38,594 bases of DNA from Shewanella sp. (lineage in GTDB: Bacteria > Pseudomonadota > Gammaproteobacteria > Enterobacterales > Shewanellaceae), in NCBI RefSeq assembly GCF_013214165.1, contig NZ_JABSSM010000040.1, positions 1-38,594 on the forward strand. Direction: 5' to 3'. The notes under the pieces are model-generated. The model did no database searches and was not told the DNA's origin. It worked only from the letters and a program-made list of their open reading frames with translations. Shown here in pieces: positions 27,589 through 36,070 of the stretch (position 1 is the stretch's first letter; every line of letters begins with the position of its first letter). The position numbers and the translations under genes were made by a program.

Positions 27589-30300
27589 TTACATCACATA
27601 ACTGAAACCAAAGAATACCGCAGGACCGTAGCTTTCAACATAGCGCACCAGCTCCTGATCACGACCGATCACACCGCGGTTCTCTACGTTATTTAAGTTC
27701 CATACGTTGAGGGAGATGTCCAGGTTGTCGGTAACGCTGTATGCCACTTTAGCATCGAGCTGGCCTACGGGCTCATTATAACGAGATAACCAAGGGTCCT
27801 TGATATTGATGTTGGTTAACGTCATGCCAGTGTAGTTATAGGCAATACGGGCAGAGAATTTGTCATCGTCATAGAATATCGCGGCGTTATAGGTTTCATC
27901 CGCCTGGCCAACCAATAAATTACGTTCGTTAAAGTAACCACTTTTCCCAGCCGTTTCTTCGTCGGCAATGTCAAAATCTGTGGTGGTCCAGGTGGCGTTC
28001 ATTGACACCCCTAAGTTTTTCCACGCACCAGGTAGCATGGTCAAGTTTTTGATGAAGTTGATTTCTAAACCTGAAATATTGATATCTTCATCATTGTTAA
28101 CGTATTGAGTGGCGATGGCATCGGTTTCTTCACCATTCCAATCTAGGGTGATGTTTTCGGTAACCTTGAATATTTCGTCTTTAAGGATCTTATGGAATAG
28201 ACCCACGGCAATCATACCTTCACCATCATCGAAGTACTTTTCAACCGAGATGTCGAAGTTACGCGAACGACGCGCTTCCAAATCAGGATTACTGCGCTTC
28301 AGCGTCAGATCGTCACCACCATCATCTATTGATTCACCTACCGGTGCCATCAAGTTGTAAGGCACTCGACCAATGGCATGACTATAGGCTAGGTGTAATT
28401 TGATATCTTCAGCAAGATCATAGGTAAAGTTAGCCGATGGTAAAAAATCATCATAACTGCCTTCGTTGCTAACAGGTTCCCAAGTACCATCATTCTTACT
28501 GAAGCCGGTACCCTCCCAACGAGTACCTTCATATCGTAGACCGAAAATGACATGATAATCTTCACCGGCGTATGTCAACATGCTATAAGCGGCATAAATA
28601 TTTTCATTGATGGTGTAGTCATTTCTTACTTGTTCATCGGCCTTAACTTGATATTCCCAATCGTCGGGATTAAGCGCCAATTCACGTTCAAAATTGTCAT
28701 AAACTAAGCTGCCATCGATTAAGAACATACCTTGGCTAGAGTCACCACAACCGATAAAACACGGTCCTTGAGAGAATACCCCTGAGTTACCTAAGTGATA
28801 ATTACTGCCATTATTGCTGCTTGACGGGACATACTGGCTGCGTTGCTCATCGAAGCTACGATCGGTATTACGATATTTCCCACCTACTTTATAACCCCAA
28901 CCTTCGGCGTAAGCATCGTTATTGAAACCATAATCGATCTTCAATTCATTAATGGTCTCATCCAGACGGCGCTGATCTAGGCCACGTTGCTTAGTGGCTT
29001 TATAGTTGGAAAGATCGCTGGCTTCTTCACCCAGTACCACTGAGTAGGTGCCATCCGGGTTGTATTTATAATTAAACCCGATATCGCCTTCATTACCTCC
29101 GGTAGCGGTTTGCCACTCATTCCAATTTTCGACATTGACAAATTTAGACCTGGAAACATTGCCTACAATTTCCAACTTGCTGTTGTCATCGAAGTAATGA
29201 CTCATACCTGCCGATGTACCAGACACAATACGTTCGAATTGAAATTGGCCTAAATAAATTTTATGACGGCCGCGGGCGGTGCCTGAAGTCGATGTGCCAT
29301 CTTCATTCAAGGTTGGGGTAAAATCATCTAACCAGCCAAGCTTGTCGGTCTGTCGTGCTTCATCATCGAGGGCTTGGTTGTAATAACCGCTGATAAAGAA
29401 TTGTGTGTCATCATTGGGACGATATTCAAACTTACCACTCATACCGGCTCGTTCACGGTCATTTTTATACCACAGAGACACGTTATCACCGAGCACTTCA
29501 CTGCCAGGGCCTAAACCACCGTATGGCTCATCGGCTCTAGAGCCATTTTCATCAGCCCAGCCACGATTATTGCCAAATTCACTCTTGACTACATAGGAGT
29601 TACGCTTGTAATAGTTACCGGTTAAGACCAGCCCAAACTGGTTGCTGTCACCGAATGTGTCGGCAAACACAAAATCTGCATTACCCGACTTTTTATCATC
29701 GCCAGCATAGCCATCATTTTGATCATATTCTCCTCCTTCGGCGCGTATTTTAAAGAAGGTATCATCAAAATCGAAGGCACTACGAGTAACCAGGTTCACT
29801 TGACCGCCTATGCCAGTGCCTTCCATATCTGGGGTGAGTGACTTGAATACTTCGATGGTACCTACCATAGACGCAGGCAGTGTATCCATATACGGACGTC
29901 GGCCATTACGATCGGGTACCGCCATAGACATACCATCGACTGTCATATAGTTATATTCAGGATTCAGAGCTCGGATCGAAATGAAGCGCGCTTCACCTTG
30001 ATCATTTTGAATACTTATTCCTGGCAGACGTTGTACCGCTTCACCAACATTAAAATCAGGTAGTGAGCCTATGTCATCGGAGGCGATGGCATCGACAACC
30101 TGTGCAGATTCTCTCTTGGTGTCGATAGCACGTTTATTGGCTAAACGTTGACCGGTGACCGCGATCACTTCTACGTTAGTAAGATCTAGCCCAGCGTCGC
30201 TGACGTCTTGTCCATGTGCACTGCCAGCAAGGAGTGAGGCAAACATCCCTGACGTTATTATAGCTTGCCTGATAGAGACACTTAACAGCTTCTTTTTCAT
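27589..30300 (-). CDS. TonB-dependent outer-membrane receptor
   Basis: A 903-residue receptor that imports a substrate across the outer membrane with energy from TonB-ExbBD. The signal peptide (1-30, GSAHG-Q) precedes a TonB-box-like EVIAVTG (about 44-50). The plug domain follows (about 60-170: VQRLPGISIQNDQGEARFISIR, YMTVDGMSM). A 22-stranded barrel extends to the C-terminal aromatic residues FFGFSYVM. It is of the large receptor type common in Shewanella and Caulobacter for sugars and oligosaccharides. A loop carries two nearby cysteines (CFIGC). The ATG at 30300 is used; a TTG four codons upstream is weaker. It lies 54 bp downstream of a glycerophosphodiesterase lipoprotein on the same strand, so its ligand is probably a glycerophosphodiester or glycosylated relative. 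The ligand is inferred. Confidence 0.9.
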   Translation of the reverse strand: MKKKLLSVSIRQAIITSGMFASLLAGSAHGQDVSDAGLDLTNVEVIAVTGQRLANKRAIDTKRESAQVVDAIASDDIGSLPDFNVGEAVQRLPGISIQNDQGEARFISIRALNPEYNYMTVDGMSMAVPDRNGRRPYMDTLPASMVGTIEVFKSLTPDMEGTGIGGQVNLVTRSAFDFDDTFFKIRAEGGEYDQNDGYAGDDKKSGNADFVFADTFGDSNQFGLVLTGNYYKRNSYVVKSEFGNNRGWADENGSRADEPYGGLGPGSEVLGDNVSLWYKNDRERAGMSGKFEYRPNDDTQFFISGYYNQALDDEARQTDKLGWLDDFTPTLNEDGTSTSGTARGRHKIYLGQFQFERIVSGTSAGMSHYFDDNSKLEIVGNVSRSKFVNVENWNEWQTATGGNEGDIGFNYKYNPDGTYSVVLGEEASDLSNYKATKQRGLDQRRLDETINELKIDYGFNNDAYAEGWGYKVGGKYRNTDRSFDEQRSQYVPSSSNNGSNYHLGNSGVFSQGPCFIGCGDSSQGMFLIDGSLVYDNFERELALNPDDWEYQVKADEQVRNDYTINENIYAAYSMLTYAGEDYHVIFGLRYEGTRWEGTGFSKNDGTWEPVSNEGSYDDFLPSANFTYDLAEDIKLHLAYSHAIGRVPYNLMAPVGESIDDGGDDLTLKRSNPDLEARRSRNFDISVEKYFDDGEGMIAVGLFHKILKDEIFKVTENITLDWNGEETDAIATQYVNNDEDINISGLEINFIKNLTMLPGAWKNLGVSMNATWTTTDFDIADEETAGKSGYFNERNLLVGQADETYNAAIFYDDDKFSARIAYNYTGMTLTNINIKDPWLSRYNEPVGQLDAKVAYSVTDNLDISLNVWNLNNVENRGVIGRDQELVRYVESYGPAVFFGFSYVM

Positions 30301-30354
30301 GTTTATTCCCAATATTTTAATTATTATTTATGGTTATATGAATTTTATTATTGT

Positions 30355-31293
30355 TTAATCATGCAGGTCTTTGGACTGTAAATATTGAGTCAGCATAATC
30401 GGGCGATCAGTCTGGATCATGTTGACCCCTAGCTCCTTGATGACGTAACCCCAATGAGCATCGGGATTGTCGAGATTGCGCTCATCACTATGTCCAGGGC
30501 TCAAGCCTTCCCAGAGTGTGTTTAACCAACAGCGGCTATTTTGAGCACTGGCAGCGGCACATGCGGCTCTTAAGCCCGCCTCTGTTTTATAAATAACTTC
30601 ATAGGCAACCTGAGGCTCGGCATCGAAGTTTTTAACCATCATGCCTAGATCGCCATTTTTCTCATGCACTATGGGCATAAAAAATGTGTTGCCATAAAAA
30701 TTAAAGCTACTCAGTTCTTCACCCGGATGAGTTAAGGGCATCTTAATGATTATTTGGTCTAAGAGCCCCATCTCTTCAGCCAGTGCATAGGCCTGATCGC
30801 GGACATCGGCTTTAGCATCAAGATTAACTAACACCTTACCTCTGGTGGCGGTAAACGCTTGCGCAAGAGTCGGTATGCTCTGGCTGGTCAAGTTAGCAAC
30901 ATCACCACCGTTAAATTCTTTTAGTCGCAGTAGTTGCAGCTGAGCGAGGGTCATATCACTGACTAAGCCGGTACCATCGGTAGTGCGATCGACACTGAGA
31001 TCATGAATAACCACCAGGTGACCATCTTGGCTGCGCTGAACATCTATCTCCACGATATCGATATGGTTAGCGATGCAGGCTTGTATTGCAGCTAGACTAT
31101 TTTCTGGCGCTAATCGCCAGCAGGCGCGGTGAGCAACCACCATTACCTGCCCATCAGGATTTATTAAGCGTTGCGTTAATTCATCTGCCTGACTTACTAG
31201 AGTGCCACCGGTGTGGCTTGGCGAAGTACAGGCGGCTAACACGGCTGTGAATGCAAGCGTTAACGTTAAATGGACTAGAGTATTGTTATTCAT
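30355..31293 (-). CDS. Lipoprotein glycerophosphodiester phosphodiesterase (GDPD1)
   Basis: A 312-residue GDPD-family protein that hydrolyses glycerophosphodiesters, usually to sn-glycerol 3-phosphate and an alcohol. A lipoprotein signal ends at LAAC (Cys22). The TIM-barrel has His55-Arg56 in VVAHRACW, Glu64 in APENS, Glu82 and Asp84 in VEIDVQ, and His97-Asp98 in IHDLSVDRTT, the expected metal and catalytic residues. The usual HRG is HRA here. The C-terminal half has an ELGVNMIQTDRP motif that closes the barrel. It is first in an operon with the TonB receptor and divergent from galT. It shares architecture with the second GDPD in the island but is not a recent duplicate: the barrels differ widely outside the motifs. 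Confidence 0.9.
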   Translation of the reverse strand: MNNNTLVHLTLTLAFTAVLAACTSPSHTGGTLVSQADELTQRLINPDGQVMVVAHRACWRLAPENSLAAIQACIANHIDIVEIDVQRSQDGHLVVIHDLSVDRTTDGTGLVSDMTLAQLQLLRLKEFNGGDVANLTSQSIPTLAQAFTATRGKVLVNLDAKADVRDQAYALAEEMGLLDQIIIKMPLTHPGEELSSFNFYGNTFFMPIVHEKNGDLGMMVKNFDAEPQVAYEVIYKTEAGLRAACAAASAQNSRCWLNTLWEGLSPGHSDERNLDNPDAHWGYVIKELGVNMIQTDRPIMLTQYLQSKDLHD

Positions 31294-31838
31294 ATTTTCT
31301 CTTTATCTATTATCTGTGCTGAAAGGTGCTTAAATACCAAGGTGACATCGAATCACTCATTAAAACCCACCACGAGTACTTACAACTCAATTTACGCGTG
31401 ATAAAAAATAAAGTCAACACCATGCATGTAACAAGTATTGATACATATTAACTTATTTTACTTTTATTCGACTAGCCACCCAGGCACTAGGAGTCAAACT
31501 CCATACATCTCATTGTTTTAAAACACAGACTTACGTCAACCCTCAATATAAACCTCAGTTCACACAAGCTACACCATAGGGTTGGAGCCATACTTCATTA
31601 GGTTGAACAAAGTTAGACTTTGTTAATTTTATCTAAAATCATTGGAATTTCGGTGCTCATTATTGAATGGCAGTGCCAGATAACCGCCCCGTATAGCGTC
31701 GTCACAACCTAACTATAACCTCAGCTGAAATCATTCAATCCGCCGAAGTTATAACTTACGGTGAGTTTTAACTTGTTATTTATTGCTAAGTTTGCTCCAA
31801 TGCTGATCAGTAGTCTGTAAATAAAAGAATGAAGGCCG
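31294..31838. promoter_or_regulatory. Divergent control region of the island
   Basis: 545 bases between the two divergent operons, without a gene. Two perfect dyads stand out. The first has arms aacaaagt and actttgtt with a 3-nt centre at 31606-31624. The second is the 12-bp palindrome aagttataactt at 31746-31757. The bases aacctcag occur twice, near 31550 and 31717. These are candidate operators for the ROK regulator encoded at 36071-37234. No clear -35/-10 pair was identified. Confidence 0.45.
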
Positions 31839-32876
31839 ATGACCAGATTTAACCGGGAAGACCATCCTCATAGACGATTGAATCCGCTCACAGGGGAATA
31901 TGTGTTGGTTTCACCACATCGCGCTAAACGTCCGTGGCAAGGACAGGTCGAGACAATCGCCGAGCAACACACAGTCACTTATGATGAGCACTGTTTCTTG
32001 TGTCCAACGAATCAACGTATCACCGGCGAGCAAAATCCGGACTATCGGCAGCCATTTGTATTCACAAATGATTTTGCGGCCTTAATTGCAGACACTCCCG
32101 AGGCAGACAGTGTTGAGGATGAATTATTTACCTTAGATTCAGTAAGAGGCACCAGTAGGGTGATCTGCTATTCGGCGGATCATAGCCTGACCATGCCCGA
32201 AATGTCGGTAGCACAGATCGCGGCCATTGTTGATGAATGGATAAACCAGTATCACTCGCTGGGCAATGAGTATTTATCGGTGCAGATATTTGAAAATAAG
32301 GGTGCAATTAATGGCTGCTCTAACCCTCATCCTCATGGTCAACTTTGGGCGTCGGACAGGTTACCCACCGAAGTGGCGAAAGAAGACGCGACTCAAAAAG
32401 CTTACTTTATTAAACATGGGCGCAATATGCTGCTCGATTACGCCAATAAAGAACTCGTTTACCGGGAGCGGATCGTCATTGAGAATGCCCATTGGTTAGT
32501 GGTGACACCCTTTTGGGCCAGTTGGCCATTTGAAACCTTGTTATTGCCTAAACGCCATATCTGCCAAATGATTGATTTAACTGCGGATGAAAGACTCAGC
32601 CTAGCCGATATCTTGCGACAATTGACTATACGCTATGACAACCTGTTCACCTGTTCATTTCCATATTCCATGGGCTGGCACAATATGCCTAGCGGAGCAG
32701 AGGGGCAGCACTGGCAATTACATGCCCACTTCTATCCGCCATTATTACGTTCGGCAACGGTGAAGAAATTTATGGTCGGGTATGAATTAATGGCCGAAGC
32801 TCAACGAGATCTAACCCCAGAGCAGGCGGCACAGTTACTACGGGCCACATCACAGATACATTACAAAAAAAAATAA
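31839..32876 (+). CDS. galT: Galactose-1-phosphate uridylyltransferase GalT
   Basis: A 345-residue Leloir enzyme that exchanges galactose-1-P with UDP-glucose to give UDP-galactose and glucose-1-P. It closely follows E. coli GalT over its whole length. The catalytic SNPHPHGQLWA carries the nucleophilic histidine (second His of HPH). Zinc ligands include Cys52 and Cys55 in DEHCFLCPTN. Further hallmarks are FENKGA, PFWASWPFETLLLPKRH and HWQLHAHFYPPLLRSATVKKFMVGYE. GAAGG precedes the ATG. It heads a rightward operon with the transporter (30 bp), GDPD2 and the HAD phosphatase. There is no galK, galE or galM in the window, which is unusual for galT. Confidence 0.96.
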   Translation: MTRFNREDHPHRRLNPLTGEYVLVSPHRAKRPWQGQVETIAEQHTVTYDEHCFLCPTNQRITGEQNPDYRQPFVFTNDFAALIADTPEADSVEDELFTLDSVRGTSRVICYSADHSLTMPEMSVAQIAAIVDEWINQYHSLGNEYLSVQIFENKGAINGCSNPHPHGQLWASDRLPTEVAKEDATQKAYFIKHGRNMLLDYANKELVYRERIVIENAHWLVVTPFWASWPFETLLLPKRHICQMIDLTADERLSLADILRQLTIRYDNLFTCSFPYSMGWHNMPSGAEGQHWQLHAHFYPPLLRSATVKKFMVGYELMAEAQRDLTPEQAAQLLRATSQIHYKKK

Positions 32877-32906
32877 AAACAAAACGAAGCAGAGTGAGGT
32901 AATTAA

Positions 32907-34319
32907 GTGATTGAATTGCTATATGGTTTCTATAAAAAAAGCGCATCAATGTCACCACGCGATTTGGAAGATGCAGATGCGGCGAAAGAGTTACGACGCC
33001 GTAAACTTGCCGTATTTTTGTCAATAACTTTTGGTTACGGTTTCTATTATATTTGTCGGCTAAGTTTTAGTGTCGCTAAGAAGCCAATGATGGATGAAGG
33101 GATTTTTACCGCTACCGAGATGGGTTTTATCGGTTCTTCGTTATTTTTTGCTTACGCGATAGGCAAGTTTTGTAATGGCTTTATAGCCGACCGAGTCAAT
33201 ATTCGCCGTTTTATGTTTACCGGTTTACTGATATCGGCGCTGATTAACCTCTTGTTAGGCTTCACCGCGGGTTTCTGGTTCTTTGTTATTTTATGGGGGC
33301 TCAATGGTTGGTTCCAATCTTTTGGTGCACCAGCGAGTGTCGTCGCCATATCGCATTGGTTTGGTGGCAAGGAACGGGGCACCTATTATGGCATGTGGGC
33401 AACCAGTCACAACATCGGCGAAGCGATAACCTTCATCGCGATTGCCACCGTCATCACCACTTGGGGCTGGCAAGCAGGGTTTCATGCCGCCGGGATCCTG
33501 TGTCTTGGTATGGCCTTGGTTATTTTGAAATTTTTATACGAAAAACCCGCAGTATTCGGCCTTCAGGGCCAGGCAACGGAAGAGGATAAGACAGACGATC
33601 AGCGAGAAGGTAAATTAACTAGCCAGCACCAAGCAGAACCGCAGGCACCAACATCCTCACCAGAGACAGAAAAATCACTTAATGTACAACAGTTTACCTT
33701 ATTGAAAAATCCAGTACTCTGGATATTAGCCCTTGCAAGCGCCATGTTTTATGTGACCCGCTATGCCATCAACAGTTGGGGGATCTTCTTCCTAGAGGTC
33801 GAAAAAGGCTACAGCACAATTGAAGCGAGTACCATTATCGCTTCCGGTGCCATCGCAGGCATCATAGGTACCTTTGCCTCAGGTTGGATTTCAGAGAAAA
33901 TTTTCAATGGCCGTCATAATATGCCAGCACTCATTTTTGGTGTTTTTCACACCATTGCCATGTGCTGGTTCCTGCTCGGTCCCGCAGATATGTTAATGGA
34001 CACCCTTAGCATGATGTTATTTGGCCTCACCCTAGGGGCACTATTGGTGTATTTAGGTGGTTTAATGGCGATAGATATTTGTGCAAAAGCGACCTCTGGT
34101 GCGGCCATGGGTATTATCGGTATTGCCAGTTATATCGGGGCAGCCATACAAGATATTCTCAGTGGTTATTTGATTGAAAGCAGCAAGGTGATGGTTGACG
34201 GTGTTGCGGTATATAATTTTGAGCAGATATATATATTTTGGATTGGCGCTTCGGTAGTCTCGTTACTACTTGCCGCCTTGGTGTGGAACGCCAAATCCCC
34301 TGATGCAGCCATGCGCTAA
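32907..34319 (+). CDS. Organophosphate antiporter of the UhpC/GlpT (OPA) family
   Basis: A 470-residue major-facilitator protein with about twelve transmembrane helices and a charged central loop (about 212-262). The N-terminal RRKLAVFLSITFGYGFYYICRLSFSVAKKPMM, with an Arg in the first helix, and FGAPASVVAISHWFGGKERGTYYGMWATSHNIGEA are typical of the glycerol-3-phosphate/hexose-phosphate:phosphate antiporters. It is more like UhpC or PgtP than GlpT, so transport and sensing are both possible. The start is GTG with GAGTGAGG about 7 nt upstream. It lies between galT and a periplasmic GDPD, so its likely substrate is the phosphate product of that enzyme. The substrate is inferred. Confidence 0.88.
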   Translation: MIELLYGFYKKSASMSPRDLEDADAAKELRRRKLAVFLSITFGYGFYYICRLSFSVAKKPMMDEGIFTATEMGFIGSSLFFAYAIGKFCNGFIADRVNIRRFMFTGLLISALINLLLGFTAGFWFFVILWGLNGWFQSFGAPASVVAISHWFGGKERGTYYGMWATSHNIGEAITFIAIATVITTWGWQAGFHAAGILCLGMALVILKFLYEKPAVFGLQGQATEEDKTDDQREGKLTSQHQAEPQAPTSSPETEKSLNVQQFTLLKNPVLWILALASAMFYVTRYAINSWGIFFLEVEKGYSTIEASTIIASGAIAGIIGTFASGWISEKIFNGRHNMPALIFGVFHTIAMCWFLLGPADMLMDTLSMMLFGLTLGALLVYLGGLMAIDICAKATSGAAMGIIGIASYIGAAIQDILSGYLIESSKVMVDGVAVYNFEQIYIFWIGASVVSLLLAALVWNAKSPDAAMR

Positions 34320-34363
34320 CCGACATAACCCCATAAATGACTCATTTAACCAGGTAACGGCAT

Positions 34364-35287
34364 ATGATAAACAAATTGATCTTATTGGCCCTCTGCACGA
34401 TACAGCTAGCTTGCAGCGGCTCAACCCATGACCTCAACTCAGACATCGTAGACGTCCCCGGCAATCATGCGCTGTCGATCAGGCAATCCATCATCGAGAA
34501 AAACCAAACTCGTGTCTTGGTTGCTGCCCATCGTGGTGCCCATAATGATTTGCCTGAAAACTCCATTGCCGCGATCAAGGAAGCGATCCGCTTGGGTGTC
34601 GATATCATAGAAATTGATGTGCGTTTAACTCAAGATAACCAGCTGGTATTGATGCACGACAGCAGCCTGGATAGGACCACAAATGGCAGCGGCGACATCA
34701 GCGCATTAACCTTCCAGCAAGTACGGACATTCAGACTGAAAAATAGCAAGGGCAGCACAAGTGAGCTTACCGAGCACCAAGTGCCGACATTACGCGAGGC
34801 GCTCCTGGCGGCAAGAGGCAAAATTTTCACCGATCTTGATCTTAAATCCAGTTCACCGAAGACACTCGAACTCCTGGCGGAGTTAGTCAATGAACTGGGC
34901 ATGAATGAGCAAATTACCGCTTACCATAAAGATATTAATAAACTTAAACGCTTACAAGCTGCGATTCCAGGCAGTTTAATGCTGCCCATCGCGATGAACC
35001 ACCAACATGCGATAGCCATTGCCACCGAGAATGACTTCCATATGGTGCATCTAAGACCACATTATGCCGATAAAAAATTAATGGCCGAGCTCGACAGTCT
35101 GAGTAATTCGGGTTGGCTTAACGCCCTTGGCGATAGTGACAAGCAGGCAATTAAGGGGGATTTTTCTGGTTATGAGCAATTAATTAGTTCCGGTGTTGAT
35201 ATCATTCAAACCGATCAGCCGGCATTATTGCTCGAGTATCTATATGAGTTAGGCTTACGCCCTGATTTTTCTGCTGCTGTTCAGTAG
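34364..35287 (+). CDS. Lipoprotein glycerophosphodiester phosphodiesterase (GDPD2)
   Basis: A 307-residue GDPD-family lipoprotein (lipobox QLAC, Cys17), so tethered in the periplasm or outer membrane. The active-site motifs are all present: His56-Arg57 in VAAHRGAHNDLPENS, Glu83 and Asp85 in IIEIDVRLTQ, and His98-Asp99 in LVLMHDSSLDRTTNG. The barrel ends with GVDIIQTDQPALLLEYL. It keeps the standard HRG, unlike GDPD1. It starts 44 bp after the transporter and precedes the HAD phosphatase. A second enzyme in the same island suggests either different substrate forms or different locations. Confidence 0.92.
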   Translation: MINKLILLALCTIQLACSGSTHDLNSDIVDVPGNHALSIRQSIIEKNQTRVLVAAHRGAHNDLPENSIAAIKEAIRLGVDIIEIDVRLTQDNQLVLMHDSSLDRTTNGSGDISALTFQQVRTFRLKNSKGSTSELTEHQVPTLREALLAARGKIFTDLDLKSSSPKTLELLAELVNELGMNEQITAYHKDINKLKRLQAAIPGSLMLPIAMNHQHAIAIATENDFHMVHLRPHYADKKLMAELDSLSNSGWLNALGDSDKQAIKGDFSGYEQLISSGVDIIQTDQPALLLEYLYELGLRPDFSAAVQ

Positions 35288-35320
35288 ATTGATTTTAACA
35301 GTAATTGAGAGGAAATGGAT

Positions 35321-35965
35321 ATGGCTCAATACGTTGATAGTGTGATTTTCGACCTGGGCGCAGTATTGATCCGCTGGGATCCACACCATATTGTAAATAC
35401 ATTTACCCCAGATAAAACCTTGGCGCAGCTGATGCTCGAGCAGGTTTTCCAGCATCAGGACTGGTTAGATTTAGATGCAGGTCTAATAACTGAGCAAGAG
35501 GCTGCGATAAAAATTGCGGCCCGAGCTAACGTAAGCGTGGCCAGTATCCATGAACTATTCGCCGTGGTTAAGCAGTCGTTCACCCAGATAGATAAAACCG
35601 TTCTATTACTCGAAAAAATGTCTGCTCACGGCATTAAACTTTATTGCCTATCGAATATGTCAGTGGAGTCATATCAGTATTTAACCGCAACTCACAGCTT
35701 TTTTAAACATTTTGATGGACTCGTTATTTCTGGTTATGAAAAACTGATTAAACCTGACATTAATATTTTTGAGTTAATTAAAAACAAGTTTAAATTAAAT
35801 GCTGCACATACCTTATTTATTGATGACATGCCCTACAATATCAGTGCCGCACTAGAGTGTGGACTTCAAGCCATTGAATTTACAGAGAGTGACACTTGCT
35901 ACCAGGCAATAATAGATAAGGTAATCCCCCTGAGCCACAATAACAAGTACATCTTAAATAGGTAA
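35321..35965 (+). CDS. YihX-like HAD phosphatase
   Basis: A 214-residue cytoplasmic HAD-superfamily hydrolase (subfamily IA, YihX type). Motif I is VIFDLGAVLIRWD with Asp as nucleophile and Gly in place of the usual second Asp, as in E. coli YihX. Motif II is CLSNM. Motif III lysine is in GYEKLIKPDINIF. Motif IV is FIDDMPYNISAAL. E. coli YihX hydrolyses alpha-D-glucose 1-phosphate; since glucose-1-P is a GalT product, this is a reasonable but unproven substrate here. The second ATG (35321) is chosen because GAGAGG lies 8 nt upstream; the ATG at 35315 is too close. It is the last gene of the operon. Confidence 0.9.
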   Translation: MAQYVDSVIFDLGAVLIRWDPHHIVNTFTPDKTLAQLMLEQVFQHQDWLDLDAGLITEQEAAIKIAARANVSVASIHELFAVVKQSFTQIDKTVLLLEKMSAHGIKLYCLSNMSVESYQYLTATHSFFKHFDGLVISGYEKLIKPDINIFELIKNKFKLNAAHTLFIDDMPYNISAALECGLQAIEFTESDTCYQAIIDKVIPLSHNNKYILNR

Positions 35966-35977
35966 GTGTTGGAAAAG

Positions 35978-36027
35978 TATCGTTACCCCCTACATTAGCT
36001 TAAATGTTAAGATAAGCGGCTAACGAT
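35978..36027 (+). promoter_or_regulatory. Nested dyad upstream of the ROK gene
   Basis: Arms atcgtta (35979-35985) and taacgat (36021-36027) enclose a second pair, gctta (35998-36002) and taagc (36013-36017). This could be an operator for autoregulation or a weak hairpin. It does not match the dyads in the galT-GDPD1 control region. Confidence 0.3.
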
Positions 36028-36070
36028 GAAATTTAAAAGCTTATAATCACTGATTCGATTAATAGATCAT

